Assembly (NCBI RefSeq): GCF_000143085.1
Contig: NC_014315.1
Coordinates: forward strand, 2,820,001-2,884,000
Source of the DNA: Nitrosococcus watsonii C-113
Lineage (GTDB): Bacteria > Pseudomonadota > Gammaproteobacteria > Nitrosococcales > Nitrosococcaceae
Length of the DNA: 64,000 nucleotides
Direction: 5' to 3'
The notes beneath the pieces were generated by a model. It searched no databases. It worked only from the letters and a program-made list of their open reading frames with translations, and was not told the origin of the DNA. Position numbers and translations under genes: made by a program. The first letter of the stretch is position 1, and each line of letters begins with the position of its first letter. Positions 43,050 to 50,470 of this stretch are shown in pieces.

Positions 43050-43169
43050 CCTTTTTTTCTGGATAATAGATATGCGGCATCTGATGATGCAGGAGGTTCT
43101 GCCAGTCGAACAGTTGTTCGCGACGCGTAGCGGCGCAGGCAACCGTTTAGCGTAGTCAACTCCCCGATT
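43050..43169. repeat. Palindromic repeat element, left end altered
   Basis: From CTGGATAATAGATATGCGGC through GATGATGCAGGAGGTTCTGC and GTCGAAC to the right terminal repeat GTCAACTCCCCGATT (43155-43169). The left terminal repeat is replaced by unrelated sequence. Confidence 0.7.
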
Positions 43170-43184
43170 CGCGCCGCGAAGCGG

Positions 43185-43256
43185 CGCGAACGCCCGCATT
43201 TGCGGCTGGTTTGGAGCGCAGCGGAAAACCAGTCCGACAACATGCGTTTGTTATGC
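43185..43256 (-). repeat. attC-like site
   Basis: On the minus strand GCATAAC (43256-43250), then AAACGCATGTTGTCGG, arms ACTGGTTTTCC and CTCCAAACCAG, and far core GTTCGCG (43191-43185). It follows the stop of the 43260-43916 gene by three bases. Confidence 0.78.
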
Positions 43257-43259
43257 GAG

Positions 43260-43916
43260 TTACTGGCCAAATGTTGTTATATCAAATTGCGCTGCAAAGT
43301 CAGCAGCTAGTGACTTAGGGTCCACGCCGTCTCTATGCGCTCTTTGTAATGGCTCATGTTCCATGAAATCTATGAGGCTGCTGCCTTTATCGTCGGTTTT
43401 AAGCTGAGGATTGATAACTCCAGCCTCCTCCTTAAATTTCGTGAGCCATGCCTCCCAAGTTAAACCTACCTCACTGCCCAGTAACTCATCAATTTCATTA
43501 GAAAGTGGCGAGTCTTCGAACTCTTGAGCAATTTCAGAAAAAACTGCGACAGCACCTTCGAGTAGTTGATGATCTAAGCTGTTTAATGGATATAAACGTC
43601 CATTTTTTTCTAATTCAGATAGAATATTGCCTAACGACATTACAACCGCATTACCATTTAAGTCGCCACTATCAAATACCTGAGTAGCATTTGCCAAGGC
43701 TGAAGCTGCGACGGCAATTTTGTGAGGTCTTTGCCCAAACTTTCCATCGAAAATATCGGGCTTAGACTCCCATACTAATTCAATGAATTTATTAGCCGCC
43801 TTGGCTGGGTCTAAATCAAATAAACCTACCCTAGCCTGATGTTCCAGAAGATTCTGAACAACTACAGCTGCTTCACTTTTTTTATACGTGCTTTTTATTC
43901 CGCTAAAAAGCCCCAT
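43260..43916 (-). CDS. Hypothetical cassette protein
   Basis: A 218-residue, mostly acidic and helical soluble protein beginning MGLFSGIKSTYKKSEAAVVV. No signal peptide, membrane segment or catalytic motif is visible, and I recognise no family. The ATG at 43916 follows AAGGGG. The gene is bounded by the palindromic element 26 bases upstream of its start (43942) and by an attC-like site directly after its stop, so it is one complete cassette. Confidence 0.65.
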   Translation of the reverse strand: MGLFSGIKSTYKKSEAAVVVQNLLEHQARVGLFDLDPAKAANKFIELVWESKPDIFDGKFGQRPHKIAVAASALANATQVFDSGDLNGNAVVMSLGNILSELEKNGRLYPLNSLDHQLLEGAVAVFSEIAQEFEDSPLSNEIDELLGSEVGLTWEAWLTKFKEEAGVINPQLKTDDKGSSLIDFMEHEPLQRAHRDGVDPKSLAADFAAQFDITTFGQ

Positions 43917-43941
43917 AACTTCCCCTTATTTTATATTGCAT

Positions 43942-44079
43942 AATCGGGGAGTTGACGGGCGGGTTCTCCTGGATAATAGATGTGCGGCATCTGATTATGC
44001 AGGAGGTTCTGCCAGTCGAACGGTTGTTCGCGACGCGTAGTGGCGCGGGCAGCCGTTTAGCGTAGTCAACTCCCCGATT
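43942..44079. repeat. Palindromic repeat element, full 138-base copy
   Basis: Perfect 15-bp terminal inverted repeats: AATCGGGGAGTTGAC (43942-43956) and GTCAACTCCCCGATT (44065-44079). Between them is a long stem, GGCGGGTTCTCCTG with CAGGAGGTTCTGCC, then GTCGAACGGTTGTTCGCGAC and GCGCGGGCAGCCG. Near-identical copies are at 46913-47049 and 55376-55514. No coding capacity. Confidence 0.85.
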
Positions 44080-44094
44080 CGCGCCGCTGCGCGG

Positions 44095-44197
44095 CGCGAA
44101 CGCCTAAGCTCAGCCGCCGCCGGAGCGGGCGGAGCCCGCGGAGAGGACCTTACCCGCGCCAGCGGGTAAGGTGGTCGGCTGCAGCGCTACGTTATGC
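44095..44197 (-). repeat. attC-like site whose core supplies the higA stop
   Basis: On the minus strand GCATAAC (44197-44191), arms GTAGCGCTGCAGCCGACC and GGCGGCTGAGCTTAGGC, and far core GTTCGCG (44101-44095). A second inner palindrome CTTACCCGC/GCGGGTAAG forms the loop. TAA of GCATAAC ends the HigA gene. Confidence 0.8.
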
Positions 44198-44485
44198 AAC
44201 GTCAAATTCAATTCTCTCGACTGTATCGAGATTTACCGTGCGCTTTACCTGCCAAAGATTATAGCTGTCCTGCATGGACAACCAACTTTCAGGAGAACGG
44301 CCTAGTGTTTTGGAGAGACGGAGCGCCATCTCCGGACTGACGCCACTATTGCCTTGGAGCAAACGGTTAAGTGTGGATGGCGATACCCCGAGCTTTGCTG
44401 CCAACGTGCGCCCCGTGATGCCAAAAGGCTCCATATACACTTGCCGGACAAATTCTCCAGGATGCGGGGGATTGTACATAGACAT
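44192..44485 (-). CDS. higA: HigA family antitoxin
   Basis: A 97-residue HigA antitoxin: MYNPPHPGEFVRQVYMEPFG, then ITGRTLAAKLGVSPSTLNRL and SPEMALRLSKTLGRSPESWL. Helix-turn-helix at about residues 25-46. The start overlaps the toxin stop as TGATG. Its stop codon is the TAA inside the attC core at 44191-44197, direct evidence that it is a mobile cassette. Confidence 0.9.
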   Translation of the reverse strand: MSMYNPPHPGEFVRQVYMEPFGITGRTLAAKLGVSPSTLNRLLQGNSGVSPEMALRLSKTLGRSPESWLSMQDSYNLWQVKRTVNLDTVERIEFDVA

Positions 44486-44763
44486 CAGTGATAATCCTCA
44501 TAGTCCAAAACGAAGGCATTGCCGTCACGAAACTCAAACGTAAGACGCCAGTTTCCGCTGATCCAGATCGACCAATGCTCTTCGTTCGCGCCTTTCAGCG
44601 AATGCAACTTGAAACCCGGGATATCCATATCCTGAATAGTAGTCGCTGTATCCAATGCGATGAGCTGCATCCGCAGTCGCTTCGCATGTTGAGGTTGAAT
44701 ACCAGCCTTTGTCCCAGACTCAAAGTACTTCTTGAGCCCTTTGTGGCGAAATGACTTGATCAC
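44485..44763 (-). CDS. higB: HigB-type toxin
   Basis: A 92-residue HigB toxin (IKSFRHKGLKKYFESGTKAG, then IQPQHAKRLRMQLIALDTAT and HWSIWISGNWRLTFEFRDGN, ending DYEDYH). GTG start at 44763. The conserved Arg in NWRLTFEF is present. Upstream, 44764-44984 contains a start-less frame (with YPEVRPCVGILKQNNRIKPV) that may be the remnant of another cassette gene. Confidence 0.9.
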   Translation of the reverse strand: MIKSFRHKGLKKYFESGTKAGIQPQHAKRLRMQLIALDTATTIQDMDIPGFKLHSLKGANEEHWSIWISGNWRLTFEFRDGNAFVLDYEDYH

Positions 44764-44984
44764 ATATAAATCATACCGCGTTGCGCATCACGCGACAAGA
44801 CATAACATTCGACATAACCGACGGGCTTGATGCGGTTGTTCTGTTTCAGAATGCCAACACACGGACGCACTTCTGGATAGACGACGGATGCCATGACTCA
44901 ATGAGTCCCTTTCTGTGTTCGGTGGACTCTGCGTAGATTACTTGGAATCACTACCGCAGATCCAGCAGTTCATTTTTTTCTTAA

Positions 44985-45054
44985 ACATAATGACCAAGAT
45001 CACCTGACGCGAGCCACTTATCGGTAAGCGGTCGAGTAGAGCACCATGTTAGGC
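44985..45054 (-). repeat. attC-like site
   Basis: On the minus strand GCCTAAC (45054-45048), arms ATGGTGCTCTACTCGACCG and the mirrored CTCGCGTCAGGTGATCTTGG, far box ATTATGT (44991-44985). Arm layout is like the site at 42423-42485. Confidence 0.65.
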
Positions 45055-45162
45055 GCTTTTCTGCACAATAGAATGTCGCTTGGGGAAATTTTATATTAAT
45101 TTACAATTTATAAAATAACCTCATTTCCTCCGCTTATATAGCTGATTATCCCTGCATGAAAA

Positions 45163-45417
45163 TCACTTTTTATAATGCAAATTAGTATCAATTTTCCATT
45201 TTTGATAGCTAATCCAAGCACATAACAGTAAAACGAACCCTATCGTAAGAAGAAAAGGATTAATTTCCACTCCTCTTGACCAGGGCCCACCCAAACTCAT
45301 TTCTCCTGATCCTGATCGCGCAGGAGTATATGAAAATCCAAGAGAAAGAATCCCTCCAGCGAAACACAGAAATAAATGCAGAAGTCTATTGGATACTAAC
45401 TTTTTTATTCCTTTCAT
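45163..45417 (-). CDS. Small membrane protein, cassette gene
   Basis: An 84-residue protein (MKGIKKLVSNRLLHLFLCFA at the start) with two hydrophobic segments, residues ~10-28 and ~54-70, separated by a short loop rich in Gly and Ser (PARSGSGEMSLGGPW) and ending in a basic tail. The ATG at 45417 is preferred; an in-frame start at 45501 would read through the attC-like site at 45448-45545. No family is recognised. The gene starts 31 bases after one attC and ends 109 bases before the next. Confidence 0.6.
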   Translation of the reverse strand: MKGIKKLVSNRLLHLFLCFAGGILSLGFSYTPARSGSGEMSLGGPWSRGVEINPFLLTIGFVLLLCAWISYQKWKIDTNLHYKK

Positions 45418-45447
45418 ATTCTTAGCCTCATCGGTTGTCCATCTAAA

Positions 45448-45545
45448 GCATAACGCCTGAAGCTCAGTTGCGCCGGAGCGCGAAGCGCGGAGGGAACCCA
45501 AAGCGCGCCAGCGCTTTGGGCGTCAACTGCAGCGACTTGTTAGGC
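45448..45545 (-). repeat. attC-like site (98 bases)
   Basis: Plus-strand view: GCATAAC (45448), arm GCCTGAAGCTCAGTTGCGCC, loop palindrome CCCAAAGCGC/GCGCTTTGGG, arm GGCGTCAACTGCAGCGACTT, core GTTAGGC (45539-45545). All attC elements are present. One of the clearest sites. Confidence 0.85.
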
Positions 45546-45551
45546 GCGAAG

Positions 45552-45800
45552 CTATTCACTTTGGGCGCCACCGTAATGACTCGGCGGACGATATGCTTGA
45601 AGCGCCACGGTTAGAAAAGAATGCTGTCGTTTCGGCCTATATTGCAACGGAGCCACCTGGCTGTTTAAGCGGTTTATTTGAACGAGGCCAATATATCTGA
45701 ATTTTGCAGCAGCTTCACAGGCGGATACCAGAATTTGAGATGGTAGGGCAATACAGACCGGTATATTCCGAACCCACTTATTGGCAACGATTATGCCCAA
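45552..45800 (-). CDS. Doubtful cassette gene
   Basis: An 82-residue minus-strand frame (IIVANKWVRNIPVCIALPSQ near the start) ends six bases before an attC core, the position expected of a cassette gene, but no family or ribosome site supports it. A second frame upstream (about 45950-45790, VLIIKSFPVVIVAASVRRIR) ends where this one begins, so the cassette may carry one frameshifted gene. No function can be given. Confidence 0.35.
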   Translation of the reverse strand: MGIIVANKWVRNIPVCIALPSQILVSACEAAAKFRYIGLVQINRLNSQVAPLQYRPKRQHSFLTVALQAYRPPSHYGGAQSE

Positions 45801-45959
45801 GAACTTCCCGCTGCCGACTTCGCCTGGCCGAAAGCACGAATGCCAAACGAGAATAGGGTGATAGCCTCAAATTTGCGTATACGCCTGACCGAAGCAGCAA
45901 CAATAACCACCGGGAATGACTTGATGATTAGCACGGTATTGCTATTGCCGAAACCCGCC

Positions 45960-46031
45960 GCCTAATCGGGGAGTTGACGGGCGGCAACGGAGCGCAGCGT
46001 AGTTGGCGTCCCGTTGACCACTTTGTTAGCT
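45960..46031 (-). repeat. attC-like site sharing the terminal repeat of the palindromic element
   Basis: Plus-strand view: GCCTAAT (45960), AATCGGGGAGTTGAC (45964-45978, identical to the element's terminal repeat), arms GGGCGGCAACG and AGTTGGCGTCCC, core GTTAGCT (46025). It suggests the repeat element derives from an attC. Confidence 0.75.
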
Positions 46032-46052
46032 TGTATACAGCATTCGCAGTGT

Positions 46053-46877
46053 TTAATCATCGGTGCTCTCAAAATGACGTCTCATAGCCTCCCGTTCGGC
46101 ATCTCTATCCTCCGAAGAATAGATGTTAATGTTCATTCTTTTAGAGGTCATTGTTGTTTGAGAACCTTCGAGAACTCTCCTGATTTTCTCGATCTCTTTA
46201 TAAATATTATGATTTGGGTCGCCGCCGCCAATTTCTGAAATCCCTTTAAATTCCGAGAAATCAATTAAAGATTCAGACTTATATTCTCGGCCTTCTACAT
46301 CCTCATAACTTATTGCAACTGACACCTTTATATTAAATACCGCATCTCCCATTTTTTCAGCGTACTCTATGAAGCTGAAAACAAAGCTTCGTCTTTCTTT
46401 CCCAGATCCCAAGGAAACAATGCCATTATAAAGCATATTTAGACTAAGGAGTTGGGCTATGAGTTGCCGCTCATTTTTTTCGTTTTCTCCGATAGCATCT
46501 GGCTTAATATCAAATTTGATATTTTTGGCGGCACCTTTACCGTTATTTTCGATGTGTACGTTAATAAACTGGAACGATGCTGGAGCCGGAAGAAGATAGA
46601 ATTCAACATTTGGACGCAGCGCCTCACGCCTCAACTCTTCAATCTGCTCTATCTGGGCCGCTCTCAAACGCCAAGTTTCCATCGCAAGAATAAACGTCAG
46701 GACAGCAATGGCCACTGTTGCAAGCGCAGCGACCCAGGATGATATCGAGTCAGCGGTCAATTCAAGCTGAGCTTGGAAGCTCGGCCCTAGAACAACCCCA
46801 CCAATGAAGATCAAAGGTAAAAGCAGGACTCCAAGAAGCCCAATGGGAAGCCAAAAAACGTTTTCCTTTTTTTTCAT
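46053..46877 (-). CDS. Hypothetical inner-membrane-anchored cassette protein
   Basis: A 274-residue protein with two N-terminal hydrophobic segments (LPIGLLGVLLLPLIFIGGVV and WVAALATVAIAVLTFILAME), a short coiled coil (RLRAAQIEQIEELRREALRP), then a beta-rich cytoplasmic domain beginning FYLLPAPASFQFINVHIENN. I recall similar uncharacterised anchored proteins from cassette arrays and defence-like islands, but no named family. The start at 46877 lies 36 bases after the palindromic element 46913-47049, and the stop is 22 bases before an attC core. Confidence 0.65.
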   Translation of the reverse strand: MKKKENVFWLPIGLLGVLLLPLIFIGGVVLGPSFQAQLELTADSISSWVAALATVAIAVLTFILAMETWRLRAAQIEQIEELRREALRPNVEFYLLPAPASFQFINVHIENNGKGAAKNIKFDIKPDAIGENEKNERQLIAQLLSLNMLYNGIVSLGSGKERRSFVFSFIEYAEKMGDAVFNIKVSVAISYEDVEGREYKSESLIDFSEFKGISEIGGGDPNHNIYKEIEKIRRVLEGSQTTMTSKRMNINIYSSEDRDAEREAMRRHFESTDD

Positions 46878-46912
46878 TGAGATACCTAAGTCACCGACAA
46901 CGAGATCAAGCT

Positions 46913-47049
46913 AATCGGGGAGTTGACGGGCGGGTTCTCCTGGATAATAGATGTGGGCATCTGATTATGCAGGGGGTTCTGCCCGTCGAACGGTTGTTCG
47001 CGACGCGTAGCAGCGCGGGCAGCCGTTTAGCGTAGTCAACTCCCCGATT
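46913..47049. repeat. Palindromic repeat element, full copy
   Basis: AATCGGGGAGTTGAC (46913) and GTCAACTCCCCGATT (47035-47049) bound a 137-base copy almost identical to 43942-44079, with the same GGATAATAGATGTG loop variant. Confidence 0.85.
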
Positions 47050-47075
47050 CGCGCTGCGCAGCGGCGCGAACTATT

Positions 47076-47320
47076 GATTATCAAGCAAATCTACCTGATA
47101 AATTGATATTGCCAGCTTTTTCAGGCACTTTTGCCCTGATAATACCCAAAACATGTATATTTGCCTTGATAACCTGATATTAGCCATAAATTCATGCAAG
47201 TTCGCCTGCATATTCGTTAGAATATTATCCACAGAGATATCAAAAACAGTAGGCCAACTTTTAATAAGTTCGTCTTCTTACCGGCAAACTTTAATCATCC
47301 TGGGAAAAGAAGAAGAACAG
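47076..47320. repeat. Leader-like repeat, copy 1, with GCC(N)TGATAA motifs
   Basis: AT-rich sequence beside the right end of the first cassette block. It has TACCTGATAA (47091), GCCCTGATAA (47135) and GCCTTGATAA (47162), then TTCGCCTGCATATTCG and CCGGCAAACTTTAA. A related copy is at 56890-57110, beside the second block. Within the 47050-47429 gap no gene is seen. Confidence 0.6.
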
Positions 47321-47429
47321 AAGCGGATTAAAGAAAATTAAGGACAATGGCGGCGGGGCGTGCTTGACCCAGAGATGGGTAAGCAGGTACTTCGGAGTTC
47401 GACTCGAAGGAGAATTTTCCAACGATTTT

Positions 47430-48449
47430 TCAGGCGCAGCGAAGCCGGTGCAGGGTGATTTCGGGTGGGCAGTTGAAGCGGACATCGACGATAGAAACCC
47501 CCGATCCCACCGATGTGTAACCTTGCATCTGGCGGTACCGCCAAGGCCCAGCGCAGATCCGGCGGGGGCAGCGAGCATTGACCATGACGGGGATACCCCC
47601 CGGCAAGCAGATCTGGCCGCCATGGGTGTGCCCGCAGAACATGGCATCAAAGTCACAATGGGCGGCACGTTTATAGACTTCCGGGGAATGGGCCAGCAGA
47701 ATTCGGGGAACGGATTCCGGAATTTGCGCGCAAGCTTTTTTCAGATTATCCGCACGATAATAATGAGGATCGTCAACCCCGGCGAGATAGAAACCCACCC
47801 CATCCCGCTCGATGGGTACCGCTTCGTTAAGCAGCATCCGCACACCCATGGCTTCCAGTCCAGGAACCATGCGGAGGCTATCATGGTTACCGAGTACGCC
47901 GTAGACTGGCGCTTCAAGATGAGTTCGCAGTTGTGCCATGGCCTCTATGGCTGGCTGATAAGGCCCGTATGTCTTCGCCCGTAAATCCCCGGTGATGACA
48001 CATACATCATATTTTACCTTCTGAACTTGCTCAATCAGCACCTGGGGAAGTTGTCCGTTCATGTCCAGGTGCAGATCGCTTAAATGCAATAGCGTATATC
48101 CCTCAAAAGAAGGTGGTAAACCCTTTATAGGAATATCATTATGGCGGACCCGAAGGGCCAAGGCATTGCGTTTACCTCGCCCGTGAAGCGCCAAACATCG
48201 CAAGGTGGTGCGAATAAAAAAATGAAGGGAATACCAATTCTCGATATGAAAAGAATCCTGCTCCTGGGAAGAGACACGGGTTTTATAATTCCCTTCGGTG
48301 CCCAGGCGCTGTTTAAAGTGGAAGGCGCCAACGCGCTGTTCAAGTTGTTTTAAAGCCAGAAGTTCCTGATCCGGAGATAGAGGTCCCTTCTCTTCCCGTG
48401 CCTCTATTCTCTCTGCAGACGAAGTATATCCATACGTTCTTTGTTTCAT
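47430..48449 (-). CDS. Metallophosphoesterase (YaeI-like)
   Basis: A 339-residue calcineurin-type phosphoesterase. The metal-site motifs occur in order: HLSDLHLDMNG (DxH), VITGDLRAK (GD), VLGNHDSLRM (GNHD), ILLAHSPE and CGHTHGGQICLP (GHxH). The N-terminal 110 residues are a family-poor extension. No clear signal peptide. YaeI-type enzymes act on phosphodiesters, possibly cell-envelope lipids or nucleotides; the substrate here is unknown. It lies between the two cassette blocks with the M48 peptidase gene and looks like ordinary chromosome. Confidence 0.88.
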   Translation of the reverse strand: MKQRTYGYTSSAERIEAREEKGPLSPDQELLALKQLEQRVGAFHFKQRLGTEGNYKTRVSSQEQDSFHIENWYSLHFFIRTTLRCLALHGRGKRNALALRVRHNDIPIKGLPPSFEGYTLLHLSDLHLDMNGQLPQVLIEQVQKVKYDVCVITGDLRAKTYGPYQPAIEAMAQLRTHLEAPVYGVLGNHDSLRMVPGLEAMGVRMLLNEAVPIERDGVGFYLAGVDDPHYYRADNLKKACAQIPESVPRILLAHSPEVYKRAAHCDFDAMFCGHTHGGQICLPGGIPVMVNARCPRRICAGPWRYRQMQGYTSVGSGVSIVDVRFNCPPEITLHRLRCA

Positions 48450-48480
48450 CTTGAGATGGTTAAATCAAAATAGCATAGAG

Positions 48481-50091
48481 CTAATCAGCAGCAGGTTGAG
48501 CTTGGATGACTTTAGCCTGAATCTGTTCCAGGGCACGTGGATCTGAAAGCGGCCCCAGATTCGTATTGAGGCGCGCGGTCTGGCCCGCGGCAAGAATCCC
48601 TTGAAACGCTTGCTTATGGGACTGGACGTGCCCCTGGGAATCCAGATAACGCACTTCAATGCCAATATCGCGGACGGGGAGCGGTGTCTGATTAGTCACT
48701 CGGACAACAAGATAGCCACGCCGATTTAACTTAACCTGAGTCGCCAGATATTTTTGGGGATTATTAGGCAAATCCAGGTAAACTAAAGCGCTTCTTGCTT
48801 CAAGGCCCAAAGGGGTTTGGGAGTCGGCTACCTTTTGATAGTAGGTCATGGCGCCTTGCCGATCTCCTTGAGTCAGAGCTAAATCACCTAAGGCTTTATT
48901 AGCGCCTTCCGTAGGTAAAAGGGCTATACTCTGCCGCAGATCCTGACGGGCCTTTTCTGAATGACCTAATGCTTTGTTCACCAAACCCCGCTGGTTATAA
49001 AAATAAAAGAAATGATCATTGCGCTTAATGGCCCGATTATAATCGGCCAGAGCTTCCTGATAGCGTTCTTTTGCCAGATGGACATCGCCGCGCAAGCCAT
49101 AGAACAGAGCTTCGCGGGGCTCTTTAGTAATGGCCCGCTCCGCCAAACCCAGCGCCTGCTCCAGGTTACCCTCTTGAAGTGCTTTGCGACCTTGATCATA
49201 AGCAGCATAGGCTGTTTCTACCTGTTTCAGAGGAGCAAGCTTGGCCTGGTAGCGCTCCGCCCCTAACTCACCTCCGGCAGGCAAAGTACGGGCAGTCATC
49301 TCATTGGCCTCCACCCGCTCCAGGGAAGGAGGATGGCTCGCCAATAACCCTGAAAGCCAATTTTCCTGTTGTCCCTCGGAGAGACGAACGAAAGTTTCCT
49401 GCAAGCTCACCGCCGCCCAAGGATCATAGCCGGCGCGGGACATATAGCGCATGCCATAAAGATCCGCTTCCCGCTCCGCATCGCGGCTATATTTCCGATT
49501 GACCAATTGCGCTGCCGCCTGCGCGCCACCCAACACCAAAGGAGTGTATTTACTCGCTCCCGTTGCCACCACTGAACCTAACACCGCCCCCTTCAATAAT
49601 AAATCACGCTCCATGCCTTGGGCGCTATGACCGGCTGCGGCATGGACGATCTCATGGCCTAGCACCGCCGCTAGTTCAGCTTCATTGTTTAGCTCGGTCA
49701 ACAAACCCCGGTTGAGGGCAATTTTACCGCCCGGCAAGGCCCAAGCATTAGGAGTGGAATCGTTAATAACCGAGAATTCATAGGGCAGCGAACGATCGCT
49801 CACGGCCGCCAGACGTTGGCCCACCTGGTTCACATAGGCCGTGAGTGCAGGGTCCGCCGTATAATCCCCTCCTTGCATCTGCCGCATCGTCAAATAATTC
49901 TTCTCCCCCATCTCAATTTCCTGGGTTTCAGAGACCAACGACAGCTCCCGCTCACCTGTTACCGGATTAACCGCGCAGGCACTAAGCAGTGCAGCAGCTA
50001 GTAGCCACCAAGCGAAACCTACTCGCCCTACTAGAGAAATCGCCGGATGCCGGGCACGATGAGTCGCCCGCTCCCCATTCCTTGCTATCAT
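48481..50091 (-). CDS. M48-family metallopeptidase lipoprotein with TPR repeats (BepA-like)
   Basis: A 536-residue periplasmic zinc peptidase. The lipobox LLSAC puts a lipidated Cys near residue 39. HEIVHAAAGH is the zinc motif at about residues 147-156, with the third ligand in DAEREADLYGM. TPR-like repeats follow (ALGLAERAITKEPREALFYG; EALADYNRAIKRNDHFFYFY). A C-terminal beta domain (residues ~440-536) is extra compared with BepA. It probably handles outer-membrane protein quality control. The start may be later than 50091 because the N-terminal region before the signal is long. Confidence 0.88.
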   Translation of the reverse strand: MIARNGERATHRARHPAISLVGRVGFAWWLLAAALLSACAVNPVTGERELSLVSETQEIEMGEKNYLTMRQMQGGDYTADPALTAYVNQVGQRLAAVSDRSLPYEFSVINDSTPNAWALPGGKIALNRGLLTELNNEAELAAVLGHEIVHAAAGHSAQGMERDLLLKGAVLGSVVATGASKYTPLVLGGAQAAAQLVNRKYSRDAEREADLYGMRYMSRAGYDPWAAVSLQETFVRLSEGQQENWLSGLLASHPPSLERVEANEMTARTLPAGGELGAERYQAKLAPLKQVETAYAAYDQGRKALQEGNLEQALGLAERAITKEPREALFYGLRGDVHLAKERYQEALADYNRAIKRNDHFFYFYNQRGLVNKALGHSEKARQDLRQSIALLPTEGANKALGDLALTQGDRQGAMTYYQKVADSQTPLGLEARSALVYLDLPNNPQKYLATQVKLNRRGYLVVRVTNQTPLPVRDIGIEVRYLDSQGHVQSHKQAFQGILAAGQTARLNTNLGPLSDPRALEQIQAKVIQAQPAAD

Positions 50092-50470
50092 GGGCTCTTC
50101 ATATCCTTCGTCCAGAAAAATTTGATATAGAACTGTGTTCCCAACATCCCCGCCACCCTGCTCACCTTCCCCTTAGACCGCGCAGAACAAAGGCTACAAG
50201 TTTAGCTGAATATATGAATATTAGGCCCTCTTATTAAAGATAGGCTCTGCGAGGATTGCACACTATGAAATAATTTTAGCAAAGAATCACTAAAATTTAC
50301 GGGTGATATGTTCCTCTCACATTTCCTATCTCGTGCTGACACTATTTAGGAGACCGCCGGGATTGATCGATTCAACTAATCGTTGGAGAACGGATAAAAT
50401 CACGAAAGCCAAGAAAAGCCAGAGCAAATAATACAATGCTACCCCTCTCCCCCCACAAAAGGTTATCAAA
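50092..50470. other. Divergent intergenic region
   Basis: 379 bases between the divergent peptidase and the secreted-protein gene. No ORF of note, hairpin terminator or RNA motif was recognised. It must hold two promoters. Confidence 0.5.

Noticed and set aside
44760-44984. Start-less frame before higB (YPEVRPCVGILKQNN...)
   Set aside because: No start codon and no family; probably a cassette remnant but too weak to annotate as a gene.
37406-47072. Group IIC-attC intron
   Set aside because: No reverse transcriptase or domain V-like sequence is present; the palindromic elements are too short.
47291-47668. Frames on both strands opposite and beside the phosphoesterase 3' end
   Set aside because: Shadows of the metallophosphoesterase gene, whose motifs are complete in its own frame.
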